This document shows, piece after piece, positions 1 through 12,911 of a DNA stretch of 64,000 bases. Under the pieces are notes generated by a model that had not been told where the DNA came from, ran no database searches, and worked only from the letters and a program-made list of their open reading frames with translations. A program made the translations under genes and the position numbers. The stretch spans positions 49,778,296-49,842,295 of the forward strand of contig CM034548.1 in NCBI GenBank assembly GCA_020055645.1, given 5' to 3'. Every line of letters starts with the position of its first letter. Positions within the stretch are counted from its first letter, which is position 1. This DNA comes from Tomocerus qinae. Taxonomy: Eukaryota; Arthropoda; Collembola; Entomobryomorpha; Tomoceridae.

Positions 1-822
1 ACATTTGTTTTGAGATTGGAAGTGATCGCTCGTTCACCAATTGCACATCTCCACACTCAAGATGCCTTACATTTGACTTTTGGTTATTGCATAACCTTAT
101 TCAATAATGTAGACGAATTCATAATAGAAATTATTATAGCTAGGAGTCAGCATTATTACATAACGGAAGCATATTGGAGCAATTAAAATGGTCAAGTGCA
201 TGAATTAAGTACTTTCAATTGCGAGTGACGAGGGAGGAATTGTTGTTTGTGTGACGATGCTCAGTGTTGTTGCCCCATCCAACTCTCCAACAACTGCGTC
301 GAGAAGTTTCTTCGTGCATGTTGATGCGCTTAACTTCTTGCTTACTTACAGAGAGATAGGTGATGAATGGGAGTCGAGTCGCGTTTTGCGTTGAGATTTC
401 CGACTGTTGTAGCATTCCACGTCTCATTTCCCATTACTCATGTTCAATGTGCTGTTCATCTCGGTTACTACTCCGCCTGGCACCCTCACTCACCTACTGT
501 CTACTATTTTTCATACATCTCCCTCCAATCCACCAAAATTGAACCTCTTTTACTCTTTCAAAGTTATCATTTGATGTTAACATACACGTGTAAGGTTAGG
601 TGGGCTCTCTGTACACATGATAGACGACAACACTTTTCCATTATAACAGAGGAGTTTATGTGAGCCAAAAACAGTTGACCTCTGATACCATTGACCTGTT
701 TACAAGTGCCGCAGAACCTTCAGAACTAGTTTACACGACTTTGTACGATGAACGATGAACAGATCTTAATTTATATATCTGCTTTCAGGTTTTCACCCCC
801 ATTCAGGGGAACTATTTATCTA

Positions 823-939
823 CAGTATAGCACATTAAAATGTTATCAGACAAACCATTGTCATAAAAATTACCCTTCCTCATTCATAAGGAGTTTTAGG
901 ACAGCGATTTTTCTGATAACTTTTTAATGTGCCATACTG
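823..939. mobile_element. Small TA-flanked MITE
   Basis: 117 bp. Left end CAGTATAGCACATTAAAATG, right end (other strand) CAGTATGGCACATTAAAAAG, continuing GTTATCAGA. TA on both sides (821-822 and 940-941). Mariner-like by size and target. Confidence 0.8.
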
Positions 940-1863
940 TATTTGCTTTACTCAGCCTTTCTAATGTAGAACGAATAAGACTTTGTAGGATTAGTATATT
1001 GAAGTTACGTCAGTTGTTCACTCACTTCCCCTATTCGGGGCTAATACATGGTTATAACTATTTAGGTGATTTTGGGAACCTTTTTGCTTTTGCTAGTATA
1101 CGACCTTGTATTGTGAGTATAACCGATCTATTTCGAATTTTTGAACTCCACTCGGTTGGTTTACAACCTCAGCGGTAACATTGACCTCAAATTTCATCCA
1201 TTTGAAGAGTACTACTGAGAAAACCGTCCATAAGTTTATCATGCAATTCATGTTTAATTCCTGGAAAATTGGTACTGGGTTTTCCCAGGACTATCCCATC
1301 CCGGGATTCGGTATCAGTACAATTAAAATTATTTTAGAATAAGCTGTACAAAACACAACTTTTATTCTTTTTATTTTGATCTAAATTTTTTTTTATTTTA
1401 TTGAACTTCTTTACTGACCAGATTTGCCATTAAGGCTATTCCGTTCATACACTTGTTGGCTTCTTATCCAGGTGTCGCATTTAAAAATCAAAAGCTTGAG
1501 CTTTTGAGATTTGAGCTTTGAGCTTCCTCAAAAAGTTTGTTAATTTCTCACATAGGCGCATGGGGTCAAATTAATGAGTTTGGAGTCTTTCCAAACCTTT
1601 CCAACTGCTCCGGAGCTGTTGGCGTTGGAGCTCCGGAGCTGTTGGGAGCTCAGGCGTCGTCACCCCTCCACCGCCACTTCACCTCTTAGTATATGTTACC
1701 TTTACCAGACCACTACAACGCATTAGTTGTTATATGTTGATTGTTGATAATAATATTGATATTGATACAAGGCTCCCTCCTCCACTCCTCCACTCCATCG
1801 TCTTGTTACACATTACACGCATTTTAGTTGATGTTGTTACTCTTCATATTATTATACTAGTTT

Positions 1864-2421
1864 TCGGTGACCAGCCGGAAAATGGCTGGCTAAAATGGCC
1901 GGTCGGTTGAAATTCTTTGTTAACCAGTGGCTAAATTGTCTTAAATGGCTGGCTTAAATGGCCGGCCGGTTGAAATTCTTTGTTAATCAGTGGCTAAATT
2001 GGCTAAAATGGCCGGCCATTAAATTGGTAAACTTAAATGGAGATTGACCAGTGTTCAGAGACCGGCCATTTTAACCAGCCGGCCGGTTAAAATGGCTAGC
2101 CGGCTGGTCAAAAAGCTTTTTAGCCGGCTAAAATGGAACACTGAGATTGACCAATTTGATCTGTTTTTCATACCCCTATGGAAACAGCCTAGAGACGATA
2201 TCCAGACTTTCTCACAGGGCAGGACTTTGCGGTACTGTCAGCTTTCAACTTTTACATTTCTATCCGCAAGTTGCTTCCACAGACCAAGGGGGTTTTCTCA
2301 GCTCACATAGCCCCATTTTTGGCCATTTTAGCCACTGGCTAACAAAGAATTTCAACCAACCGGCCGGCCAATTTAGCCAACTATTTTAGCCGACCAGTCG
2401 GCTGGTCACTGACCACTGGTT
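1864..2421. mobile_element. Foldback element with GGCCGGCC-type arms
   Basis: Left arm of about 180 bp has tandem copies of GGCTGGCTAAAATGGCCGG and CAGTGGCTAAATTG. The right arm (about 2315-2421) is the inverse, ending GGTCACTG opposite GGTGACC at the left. A second, broken copy of the right arm flanks the hAT MITE at 11985-12085 and 12649-12660. Ends have no exact duplication. Confidence 0.75.
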
Positions 2422-2423
2422 TC

Positions 2424-2780
2424 GAACCCAGGAATATGAATACCAAGAATGCAAAATGCAGCAAGCAAGCAAAGGTATTATTAGCAACTAGCTGATGTTT
2501 GTTATGCAATGCATATCAGAAGTTCAGCTATTTTATCGTCAATCTAAGAGTTAAGATTTTACACCATGGGATAGACAGGCTAAATCATCATAAAAATCAG
2601 GTATGCCCCATGGCGGTTCGAATACATTCGTCGAGTCCAGGAATACCGTGAGTGAATGAATGTAGCAAGTAAAGGTATAAGCTCTAACAGCTGGTGATGT
2701 AGAGGTGCAATGCACAATGCACATGGAAGCCTAGCTAGCCCACCACCTACACACCAACGCTCGCACTTCTAAGGCCATCT
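2424..2780. repeat. Pair of diverged direct repeats with B-box-like sequence
   Basis: Two units about 190 bp apart share CCAGGAATA, AATGTAGCAAG, AAAGGTAT and AGCTG.TGATGT, each preceded by a TTCGAA-containing stretch that resembles a tRNA B box. They may be old SINE copies. The A box is not clear. Confidence 0.35.
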
Positions 2781-5700
2781 CATTTCATAAGATCCATATT
2801 TTTATTTAGTCTAGTTATGGGGTCATCATTGTGACCTTTTGTGACCGTTCACAGGCTGAACTAAAACAGCTACTAAGTCAAATAAGAGCTCGTTGGAAAT
2901 GTCGGATGACAACTTGGTTCGTGAAGTTCAGCTATGTATATTATATCTGTACCCTGATTCCCCATAAGAGGGGATATGTGGTTAATGCAATTAAAATTGC
3001 GACCTTGTGGACCTTTACGAACCAAGTTATTTCTTTAGCTTTTCAACGAGGTATTTTTCGACTCTGTAGCTGTTGTAGAACGGCCAGATCTTGTAATCTA
3101 AGTTGATAAGTTTTCCATGCAAGCTAAAAGGCCCCACCTTAACGTGGTGGTTCCTTTCGCATGTATTTTCCCACACCACTGTTTCGTGAATAACTCCCCC
3201 AATTTGGGGTCAATTTGGACGTATGAGGCCTTATAATGAAGATATGCTAACTAGCTCGGACATGTCATAGTATATTTTACAATTTTGACCTATAAAGGTC
3301 ACACCACCGGTTTAAAAAATCGTTCTTTTTTATTTTATGGCGGGTTGTCTTTAGACTTGGATGGCAGGACAATTAGAAGGTATTATGGAAAAGTCGGGAC
3401 GACAAGCCCGGGAGACAGATCTTTAGGAAAAAACCGGAAAATTTTCAGTGTGCCCATTTTAGAGTTATGACCGAAATGGTCGAAAAATAGAATTTGAATT
3501 TCAAGTATAGTACACAGCATAGGAAAACGACAGAGCGGATAAATCATGCGTCTTTTATTTCTTCCACAGGGTTTATTTGCCGCTCAACAACGCACTATTT
3601 CTGCTCTCCCTACATTCGTTCTTATTCCTGTAGAAAATTCCTACTTCGAAGGAATTCCGCTAGTTGCTTTATTAGTAGTAGCTAAGGACGCACGTTAAGG
3701 CTATACCCGACCCGACTAATGAAATAGCACTTTCTTAGTTTTCGAACTTTAAATAGGAATGGCTGTCTCAAAAATATAAAAATATTTCAATGTCGAGTTG
3801 TTTTTAATTGTGACGTTTTAGATTAGGATATAAACTGCTAAATAGGAAAGTGCAAATAAGGATCCACCTGGAAAATATCATAACCTTGTCAACTTCTCAG
3901 GGTCAGATTTTTTGGTGAAGCATTTACTGGCGTACTCCATTTTTCAATGGCCTAGCTCATAATACAAAATTCCCAACGCATTGAATTGTACAATGAGTAG
4001 GGACTGCAGCGTTTTCGACCAGTGAAATTTTTGAAACAAAATAAAGCCATCTCCTAAGGATGTTAGTTTTGACCTTTGCTCTCTCCATTAAACCTTCCGG
4101 GATTGAATCCCCTGATCGTGGACAGAGATTTCCTGAGAGACAGAATGTGTATGCACATCCAGAAGAGACAAATTCCTCTGAATAATAATGAAATATTTTC
4201 TGTGAAATGATGGATGATGATTAGTAAGCCTTGATCTACTTAGTATATTTTTGGAAAAAGTTTTTCTTGACTTTCGAGGATAGGTCCCAATATTTTGAGA
4301 GCACCTGCAAGTGCTTGAGAAAAAGTCTTGCAAGTGCCCAGTAGTAATCCAGACGGTATTTATTTCTCTAGTCTGCTATACTGTGGATCAGTGTACAGAA
4401 TCCGTCGGGTATTATGAAGTCGGGTCTTTGTCTTTGCGTGTGTGTAGGTACATTAATAATACCTATAAGTATGCAGAGACATAATATTATTAGCAGAGAA
4501 CTTCAGAGAAGTATGTAGATGGGTATAGTAGTTGGGCTTATTGCTTGGCTTCTCTCTCATCGGTCCTGATTACCTATTTCCCTTTGAGCAGAGTGAGAGA
4601 GATACAGTGATAGTGATGAGACGGAGGGGAACCCGAACTGTCAAGTGAAAAGGATGAAAAGAAACGCCGTCTTTCTTCTGCTTATTAAAATCCGCCCTAC
4701 TCATTCTATTTTTATTTCCCTTCCCCTGAAACATTCCGACCACAACAAACCCAACACGCAGTTAAAACTATCCGCAAACGATCTACAATTTCATCAACCT
4801 TAGCATCTCTCGAGGATGGATTACCTATCGGCTATCGGACTCAATATTATACTCTTGTATATACTCCGCAGCGCAGACAAGACACAATTCCAGCCTGTTG
4901 AATATTGACCCTAATTGTTCATCCTTGCTAGCTCCATTTTCGAATTGCACCAATCCCAGACTTCCCATATAATAACAGACAATTCCATACAAACAATCCT
5001 TTATAAATTTTATAACTCCTTGGCGGGAAATTGATTTTTATTTCTGTGGATTTAAATGAAAACGATTTCCCAGCATTTGATGATCTTTTATCATTTTTAA
5101 ATTCCTATACCTCAAATAACACGATATGAAATATAAGATTCTGTGACATTTTGAGTCCTCAAAATTATAAAATGAACGTTACGATTATAAAGAACAACAA
5201 GTCACTTCGTGCTAACTTTTATACAAAGTAGGGTTTAATGAAATACAAATAGGCTTTGTCAAATCCCAAGCCACATTATCAAAAGGGTCAATTAGCTTTT
5301 AGATTTCTGTCTCTATTCCTAGATCGTATGATTTTTTTGGTGTCCTCGATTAGTACAGATACTGTGACTTTTTGACCTACTAAGATGTGAATGTATGACT
5401 TAGAGCCGACTTCCAGACTACATAATTAAATCATTAGTCTCTGGAAGCCGGCAGGTATTTGAATGTATGAACCATCGATTAACTTTAAGCTGATTGTATG
5501 AATGTTAAGGTCAATGCAATATTATTTATACTGCTATCTACCTGTCATTTCACTTACTTGCATTTTGCTCTTCATTGGCTCAACTTCTGTAAATAAAATT
5601 AGCTTTACGACTTACACGTTTTCTCACCAGTCTCAATTTCCCCATACCGACACTTAGGCGCACACAATAATTCACTAGATTTTTTGAGAACATAAACCTT

Positions 5701-6814
5701 TAGTTTCCTAACATTTTCTGAACATTTGAGTTGTTAATACCAAGCTAGTAGCTAAAATTGACAGGCTTAGTATATTTCAGGAATCGCCTTCTGTTCATCT
5801 ATTTATGTAATTATGCTTGCTAGGTATCGCCGAAATGGTTGGCAGTTTTCGAAATTATACCAAAAATGTTAATATCTAAGCCTTTCAAAATTCAGTAACA
5901 ATACACAATACTGAGGGGCTCGGCTTTACTATTACTAGCAGAAAACCTGGCACAATGTGCTGGAAAAATGTTGAAACCGATTGCATATTGTCCCGAAATT
6001 CATCGGTGATTTTCACCAGCATAAAAATTACATAAATTCCCTACGCCTGCGTATTGACACGATTACAAAATGTAGCTCTTTTAAATAAAACAAGGTATGA
6101 ATGAATCGGATCCGGAATTTTTGTAGACGACACTTTATTTAACTAGCTAGTCGGTTTACGAAGAAAAACATTTGGCTACTTGCCATTAACACATCATTTA
6201 GGTCAGTTTAAAATGATATAGATTTACGGCACGGTTTACATGGACCAGAGACCCGGTGAAGCCGATACCCGAGTGGCGCCTGCAAACTGCAAACCTTACA
6301 GTAAATTTTTCATTACATGAGTGAGTGAGCCTGCCGGTACCATGCAGCGTCTAAAATATTCTGTTATTTTACAATGCGGGGCAATGTTTAAGAAGGTTCG
6401 TTATCTCCTTATGCGCAAATATTTATTTTAACATCGTTCGATAAAAATAAATATGTTTTGCACAATCGCAATATAAGAAGGTTCGCATGTCTCATACTCT
6501 TTCGTTGACCGCTATATTATATCGAAAATATATTTTTTTTAAAATTTTCAAGTATTTATTAAAATATTTGAAATCATTACTGCCGGCATCAATAACTTTT
6601 AAAAGCCCTCTGGGAGAGAGATTGAACCTATAACAGTTTAGACGTCGTCGGTGTGACACCTTCGCAATACCAATCGCAATCTTCGCAATATCGGGTACCA
6701 TTCCGATTTCCGATCCCCAAGGCCGTAGCGAGAAATTTTAGTAGCAAAGGTAGCAATTATATTTCACACTTATGGGAGCGCATGCGTCGAATTGACAAGC
6801 CTTACGGATTTCTT
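2781..6814. other. No gene recognised
   Basis: AT-rich. Short open frames only, none resembling a protein. Apart from the hairpin at 5405-5452, no structured repeat stands out. Confidence 0.6.
5405..5452. repeat. Hairpin with GCCG-CTTCCAGA-CTA arms
   Basis: Imperfect 16-18-nt arms around a 14-nt loop; GAATGTATGA occurs on both sides of it as a direct repeat. Confidence 0.6.
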
Positions 6815-8660
6815 GTCACAGACCAAAAGCTCATATTAATACTAATAAGTTAGCAATTATATTTAATAACATATTAGTCTCAGGGGAATTTCCGGAAACT
6901 TGGAAAACTACCAAAATCATTCCACTTTATAAGAGAAGGGGTAATAAAAGCGACCCTTCCTCTTATCGACCAGTTTCCAATCTACCCCTGTTAAGCAAAT
7001 GGTTTGAAGCTATTCTTAAAAATATTATTAGCAATTACATTGAAGATAATGCTCTATAATCACAGATGAACAACATGGTTTTAGACCAGGTAGATATTGT
7101 GTCACTGCGCTTACTATATTGACTCAACAATTGTATACTGAGTTAGATAAGCCAAAAATGAAGGCAGGGGCCTTTTTTATTGACCTAAAAAAGGCCTTTG
7201 ACCACGTGACACAGGATAAATTAATTGAAATTCAAAAAATTCATTATAAATTTCCAACCATATATTTAGACCTTCTACGAAACTATTTTTCTGGTCGTAA
7301 GTTTGTCATAAGTAATGGTAATTATATTTCTCAACCCTTTGATCGTGGTCGTGGGGTCATTCAGGGGTCCGTAATAGGGCCTTTATTATTCAATATGTAC
7401 TTTAACCTCATCTCAATTAAGCTTAAATCGAAAGGTATTGTTCATTCATTATTTGCAGATGATCTGGCAATAATTTTTCCCCATGAGAATGAAATTGTTA
7501 TAGCTAATACATTAGAAATGTATCTAAATGAATTTGACGAATGGTGTAGTGCTCTGGACCTACAAATTAGTTACGATAAGACCAAGTACATGATCTTACA
7601 TAAACGTAATGCTATATGCAAGGACAACATCGCTATCAGTTGCAATTCATACAACATTGAACGTGTATTTTATTTTAAGTACCTAGGGGTATTTCTTGAT
7701 CCAACACTCTCATACAATGAGCATTTCAATTATGTTGAAAAAAGGTTTGCGTCAGCATTAGGTGCACTTAATAGAGTTAAAAGGTTAGTGCCTTATAAAA
7801 TCTTTGCCATGTTAATAAGTACTAATGTTTTACCTATTTCTGATTATGCATTATCTATTTGGGGCCCCACTAAAATTAGTAGCCTTAAAACACTACAATC
7901 TAAGATTAACTCAGCTCTCTGCCTTTATGAATATCCAAAACTAGGAAAGTATTACGGTAAAATGTATAGGAGTAAGTCAAACAACATTATACAATCTAAG
8001 TCTAAGCAATGTAATTTTGATCACCGTGGTGTAGATTACTTTTATCTATTAGAAAAAGCTAACCTAATAACTGTAAGCGAAAGATTAGTATACTTAACCA
8101 TGGTTAGTTTATATAAAATACTGATTTATAAGACTAAGATAACATCTCTGCAACCATATTTTGTAACCTTACCTAAAATCTACAAGAAGCACGAGACAAG
8201 CGAGTAACTTACCAGTATTAGTGCACCATACAGAACTATTCTCTAAAAGTCCAATATACTTTATGAACACTACCTGGAACTCCCTCAGTCAAGTGCTTAA
8301 GGCTAGAACAGAATCTGTTAACATGTTCTGTAAATTGTTAAACCAGCAAATATTATTACAAAGGGAAAATATTTTTGTTAATTAGCTAATTAAGATAATT
8401 GTCAAGGTATGGTAATTAGATTAAGGTAATTGTCAGTCTTTCTCCATCTAAATGTAATTAGGAGTAAGAAAGTGTTTTCACTATAAAATTTTGTACAATT
8501 GTGACTATCGATATATAATTGGATACGACTCGGACTTGATTGAGGGAGTAAGGTAACAGTACAGGCTTGCCTTCGGTGCTGATTGTTTTTAAAAGATTTC
8601 ATCCTGTATGATTTGAACTATTTGGCACTTGAATAAAATTATGATATGATGTAATATGAA
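6815..8660 (+). mobile_element. 5'-truncated non-LTR retrotransposon (LINE)
   Basis: Reverse transcriptase from the fingers onward: SGEFPETWKTTKIIPLYKRR and YRPVSNLPLLSKWFE, then a frameshift near 7063, TDEQHGFRPGR, the palm motif AFFIDLKKAFDHV, QGSVIGPLLFN and the catalytic FADD box. The thumb (FKYLGVFLDP) follows, then a second frameshift near 8183, after which the C-terminus runs on to TAG at 8385 (TTWNSLSQVLKARTES). A short 3' UTR ends in AATAAA plus an ATGAT-like tail. The endonuclease is missing, so this is a dead 5'-truncated copy. Probably the CR1/Jockey-like part of the LINE tree; the clade is not certain. Confidence 0.9.
7119..8207 (+). pseudogene. LINE reverse transcriptase, longest intact segment
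   Basis: 362 codons without a stop, from the palm region to the thumb. The catalytic box is FADD rather than the usual YADD, with motif B QGSVIGPLLF. The protein is interrupted upstream (about 7063) and downstream (about 8183) by single frameshifts, and in-frame sequence resumes in another frame on both sides, so the ends of this open frame are not natural termini. Confidence 0.9.
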
Positions 8661-8829
8661 TCAAAATCATTAAAATCAAGGGCATTGTATCATTTTGAGC
8701 GCGGGATGGCAAGTTATTACTACCTAGCGGCTACTAGCAATACACACTACAGGAGACCTGTTTTAGATTGTCTGTACACCGATCCTCCTGAGCTTTGCTG
8801 GGATCGGATCGTTACCCGAATTTCATAGT

Positions 8830-9200
8830 TGGTTTAAATAAGGTTAGGTTCGTTAAAATCAAAATTTTGGTTTTTGAAAATACAAACACCCTACTGTAGG
8901 GACAGAATAAAGTGAGACTGATTTTTGGTTTCCCTCCGCTTTGCATGGTTACTTTTATGAGCTGCCTCTTGTACTTCACACGAACGAACACGCTGCAGTC
9001 AATCTAAAACATGCGACGTTTTATATTATTTCGGGTGAAGTACATAACTCATAAAAGTAACCATGCAAAGTGGAGGGAAACCAAAAATCAGTCTCACTTT
9101 ATTCTGTCCCTACAGTAGGCATTTTGCATATGTCCGGCCTGTACAAAATTCCTGTAAGAGATATTATATTTTAGATAGAAAATATGCAAACTGTGGTTGA
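8830..9200. repeat. Dispersed repeat, copy 1 (holds the mariner MITE)
   Basis: TTCGTTAAAATCAAAATTTTGG and GGCATTTTGCATATGTCCGG with TTCCTGTAA; the second copy at about 59100-59215 lacks the MITE. A downstream piece (GCAATAAATTTACCT.CCTAT) also recurs at 58090-58135. Confidence 0.7.
8894..9115. mobile_element. Tc1/mariner-type MITE with TA duplication
   Basis: Inverted arms of about 85 bp beginning CTGTAGGGACAGAATAAAGT; TA at 8892-8893 and 9116-9117. A paralogous empty site is present at about 59150-59165, where the same flanking sequence (CCTAGGCATTTTGCATATGT) is uninterrupted. That fixes both boundaries. Confidence 0.92.
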
Positions 9201-11575
9201 CTAAATGGCTATGCATATTTAATATTCTTTTCATACCCATAATAGTATAATCCAATGGATAGATATAGAAGATGAATTATCATTGAAGTTGTGGAAGAAA
9301 GTTTTGCATGTCATCCGTACTATTATCATTGTTTAATACTTAATAATTATGCCAGGGGGTTGGGATATTCACAGACAGTGGAGTAGCTTATTTACTCTGT
9401 TAATATTAGACAGAAACTGCACAAATCCATCCCAGTGGGACTCGCACGACCAAATTCTGTTCTATTTGTCATAATTATCTCATGTAGACATCATTTATTT
9501 TGTGTATCCATTGGAAAAGCATCCTCCTGTAGCTTCCGTAAAAACATGTCATAACACTAATACTATAAATACTTGCTACGAGTTTGTGGGTGGGGAGACG
9601 TCGTTGTCCCACTTTGCCACCGCTCCTGTCTGTCCAGTCCAGAGGATGGATTAGAACTGCTTACTCTCTATGGAGCGGATGACCTGGCTTTATTCAGTCA
9701 CATCATTTATCCTTTATAGCTACAAAATTAGGTTTTATCATCCTGTTCAGTTGTACTCTCTATAAGACATACATAAATACATCTTTATCCCTAAATCAGT
9801 AGATATCTAAGAAGTTTGCCCTTCATTAAAACTTCAAAATGTTTCCTCGAGTCTTAACGTCTTAAATTAGTTTAAAAATATTCAAGGATTAAGTCTTTGA
9901 AGTTATTTTTTTTAATTTGTACCATATACCTTAATAGAAGAAATTTGTGTATATGTCTGTCTAGTTTTAATTATCTATATAAATCCGCGTTACTTTAGGC
10001 TTGCGTAAAATTCTGATATCGGAATATTAAATCAGAAATCAACGAAACGATCTGGTTTTTAAAGACATTTCTTTATCCGCTATCTGGAATCTGGACACAG
10101 GAAGCGGTTATATTCGAGTTAAATGGACGTTTATGCATTGTTAAGGCAGAGTGGGAATGCTACTTGGATTTGAAATGGCCAACGATACATAAACTTTTGT
10201 TGCGGTCTAATTTTGATAGACAACGTTGTGTATATTAAAGTAAAATGACGAGCCAAGTCTACTTATTGGGTTGGGTGGAAAGATGATGGGAAGGTGTGAA
10301 TTAAAGTCGTCGCATTTAACATCGACCGCCTTTGCTTCAAACTGCCATATTTACGACGTGTCAGGGCCAAATGCTGTCTCACAATTAATACCACTATATA
10401 GGTGATTACATTTCAGGAGTTGTTGGAGTGGATTCTGGAAATTAGGAATGGAGTTACTCTCCGGAAGTTTCTCTCATCCTTCTTACTTATTGCTTTGATA
10501 AATATAATCAATTGCCTCGTCTGCATTTGACAGTCACAATATACACAAGGACACTTGATAATAACACACTCACTCATTCTCCACTCCATAGTTGATCTGG
10601 TTTCGGTCACAAAATCATAGCAATACATATACCATAGGCTCGAAGCCTGACTATAATATAGGTACGGTGGTGGCTTCCACCAGCGACAACGTTTAGATGG
10701 CGGGGGAAAGTTTTACGTGGGCTTAAGTACAAGCTATGTCTTTAATATACTGTTACTTACTACTCCCAGATATAGTCAAAGGGCTCACTGATTCACCAAT
10801 CGCGTTACCTAAATGTTTAACAGAATTACTATAGGGAACAATTGTTCAACAAAGAGATTGGTTTGGGTTCAAAAACAGATATTTAGTTCTGGTTCTGAGC
10901 AATCTCTGCAGTTTGCACCCCCCCTGTCACCCGTTATGTAGGTGTAAGTGAATTTAGAAAAATCAGTTTGGCAAAACAGAAAGTACAGGTTGACAAATCT
11001 TACAATCATTAAAATCAATAATGCCTTATGGGTACTAATTCGTGTTTCTTGTAAAAGTAGATCCCCATTGTCGCAGTACGCCATAAATTATTACGTCCAT
11101 CAAATTGATAAAATTGTGGCGCGATTATTTAGTAACTAAGTAAAAATTCGCTGAAATGATATTTATATACATACAATTTGAACTGGGAAATCTTTTTTCC
11201 TAACCTTGTATGTTTGTATGTAAGTTCCGTAGTTCCATAATGTTTCTAGGCTACCGTTCAAGTCCACAATCTAGCCCGACATACTTTGGAAAATGTTCAA
11301 GCTACTTGTGTGAGTTGTGTCTAAGTAATGCTCGTTGGTTCAATGATTATGCAATACTATGTCTAACATCAATAATTTTATTCCAGAAGTGCATTTATCA
11401 GCACTAAAATAAGTTAAGTTGATACATGTATATTGTAAATGTCTCATTTGGAACTGATAGCATGAATGGGTGTAATTGTGGGCAAAAGCTATTAACTAAC
11501 TTGACCTTCATTTTGACACATATTTTCATATTCTGAAAGTTTGAGTTTGGAAAGGCTGTATCGGTCAAAAGCAAT
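9201..11575. other. No gene recognised
   Basis: AT-rich with scattered short open frames. The cysteine-containing minus-strand frame at 10413-10628 has no recognisable domain or splice context. Confidence 0.6.
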
Positions 11576-11605
11576 CAGACGCATACACAGCTGTGTATGC
11601 GTCTG
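11576..11605. repeat. Perfect 30-bp palindrome
   Basis: CAGACGCATACACAG followed at once by its exact reverse complement, with no loop. Confidence 0.95.
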
Positions 11606-11984
11606 TGCACAGAATGGATAACAAGTCCATTAAATAGCTTAGTCGCTATAATAAATAAAATAAATGTTTTTGACTTTTACAGTTTTGTAGTGACACCATC
11701 AAGCTTCTGCTAAATACACACACAAAAAGTCTAGTACAAAGTGCAACATAGTTAGACGTATTGTACTTATAGGTAGTGAATGATTTCCACTGACTGGCGA
11801 TGCTTATGAACGTAATACTCTTAACAGGGTTTTATTTTAACCGACATTTTTACGTATTAGCCAGCTACCTGACGGCATAATGGCTTAAACCTACCACTAG
11901 CAATACTCCTCCCGAAGAATTACTTTCGAATTTGACTTTGAAACTCTTACAATGCACTTAACTGCAACAATTGAAAGGCGTGGC

Positions 11985-12660
11985 TTGAATTTATTTCCAT
12001 TTTTAGCCGTTTTAACCACTGGGAAACAAAGATTCTAGCCAGATTTGGACCATTTTAGGCACTATCATTGTAGGCCTCAGCCAGTCAGGGCCGTCCCTAG
12101 GTCAAATGCCGCCCAGTGCGAAATAGAAAATGCCGCCACTATTCGCCCGATAATAAAGTTCAACAATTTTATTTCTGAATAATATATGTAGTATAATAAA
12201 GCACGTATACAGAACATGAAAATTTTTTCCATTTTTTAACAAAATAATAGCCTAAAAAATAGCCTAAAATGGCAAAAATTCGCGGCAAACGCGAAATCAT
12301 TTCCATTTTTTGCATTTTCGATTTTCATCGATTTTCATCGATTTTCATCGATTTTCATAATTTGGTCAATAAATTTGCTTTTTGCCCCCATTGCCATCAA
12401 TCATCAACCTATTTTGACTTTCTGTGAATAACAAATACAAACAAAATATTTCCATTTTTAGCTATGAAAATCTTTCTTTAAATTGCTATTCGTATTATAT
12501 TCTATTGCTATCCAATGTTTCTACCTTCTAAATTCCGATAAAGTGCCAAATTATATAGTGCACACTGAAAATTTAGCCGCTTTCTAAAATTTTCCGCCCA
12601 GTGCGGGTGCTCGGGTTGCACGGCCCTCGGGACGGCCCTGCAGCCAGTGACTGGTTAAAC
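11985..12660. repeat. Decayed arm of the GGCCGGCC foldback family, split by a MITE
   Basis: Sequence before 12078 and after 12648 joins into a diverged version of the 2310-2421 arm (TTTTAGCCGTTTTAACCACT, GGGAAACAAAGATTCTAGCC, then AGCCAGTGACTGGTT). The split is explained by the 555-bp hAT MITE insertion. Confidence 0.65.
12086..12640. mobile_element. hAT-type MITE with exact 8-bp target duplication
   Basis: Terminal inverted repeats CAGGGCCGTCCC(T/G)AG, 555 bp long, flanked by CAGCCAGT at 12078-12085 and 12641-12648. CAGGG termini with 8-bp duplications are typical of hAT elements. It also has inner GCCCAGTGCG repeats and a four-fold ATTTTCATCG tandem at about 12308-12348. No coding capacity. 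It is inserted in an arm of the older GGCCGGCC foldback family. Confidence 0.92.
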
Positions 12661-12911
12661 ATTGTTTGTGAATGTGCATCATTGTGCCTGCACTCTGCAC
12701 TATAGTATAGTTGTAGTGAATTGAGCACATGTAGAGTTAAGTAAATATTGGAGAGAGATCAATCGTCCGACTGCTGTGGGAAATAAGTAGTAGCCGGACA
12801 TCTGATGCTCAGAATGGACTTTGTCCAGGAACACGCATCATGCAGTCTCTATCTAGTTCAACGTCAAAGACCTTCATTTCGCTAATTATTTCCAATTCCA
12901 TTGCTTAGGTA

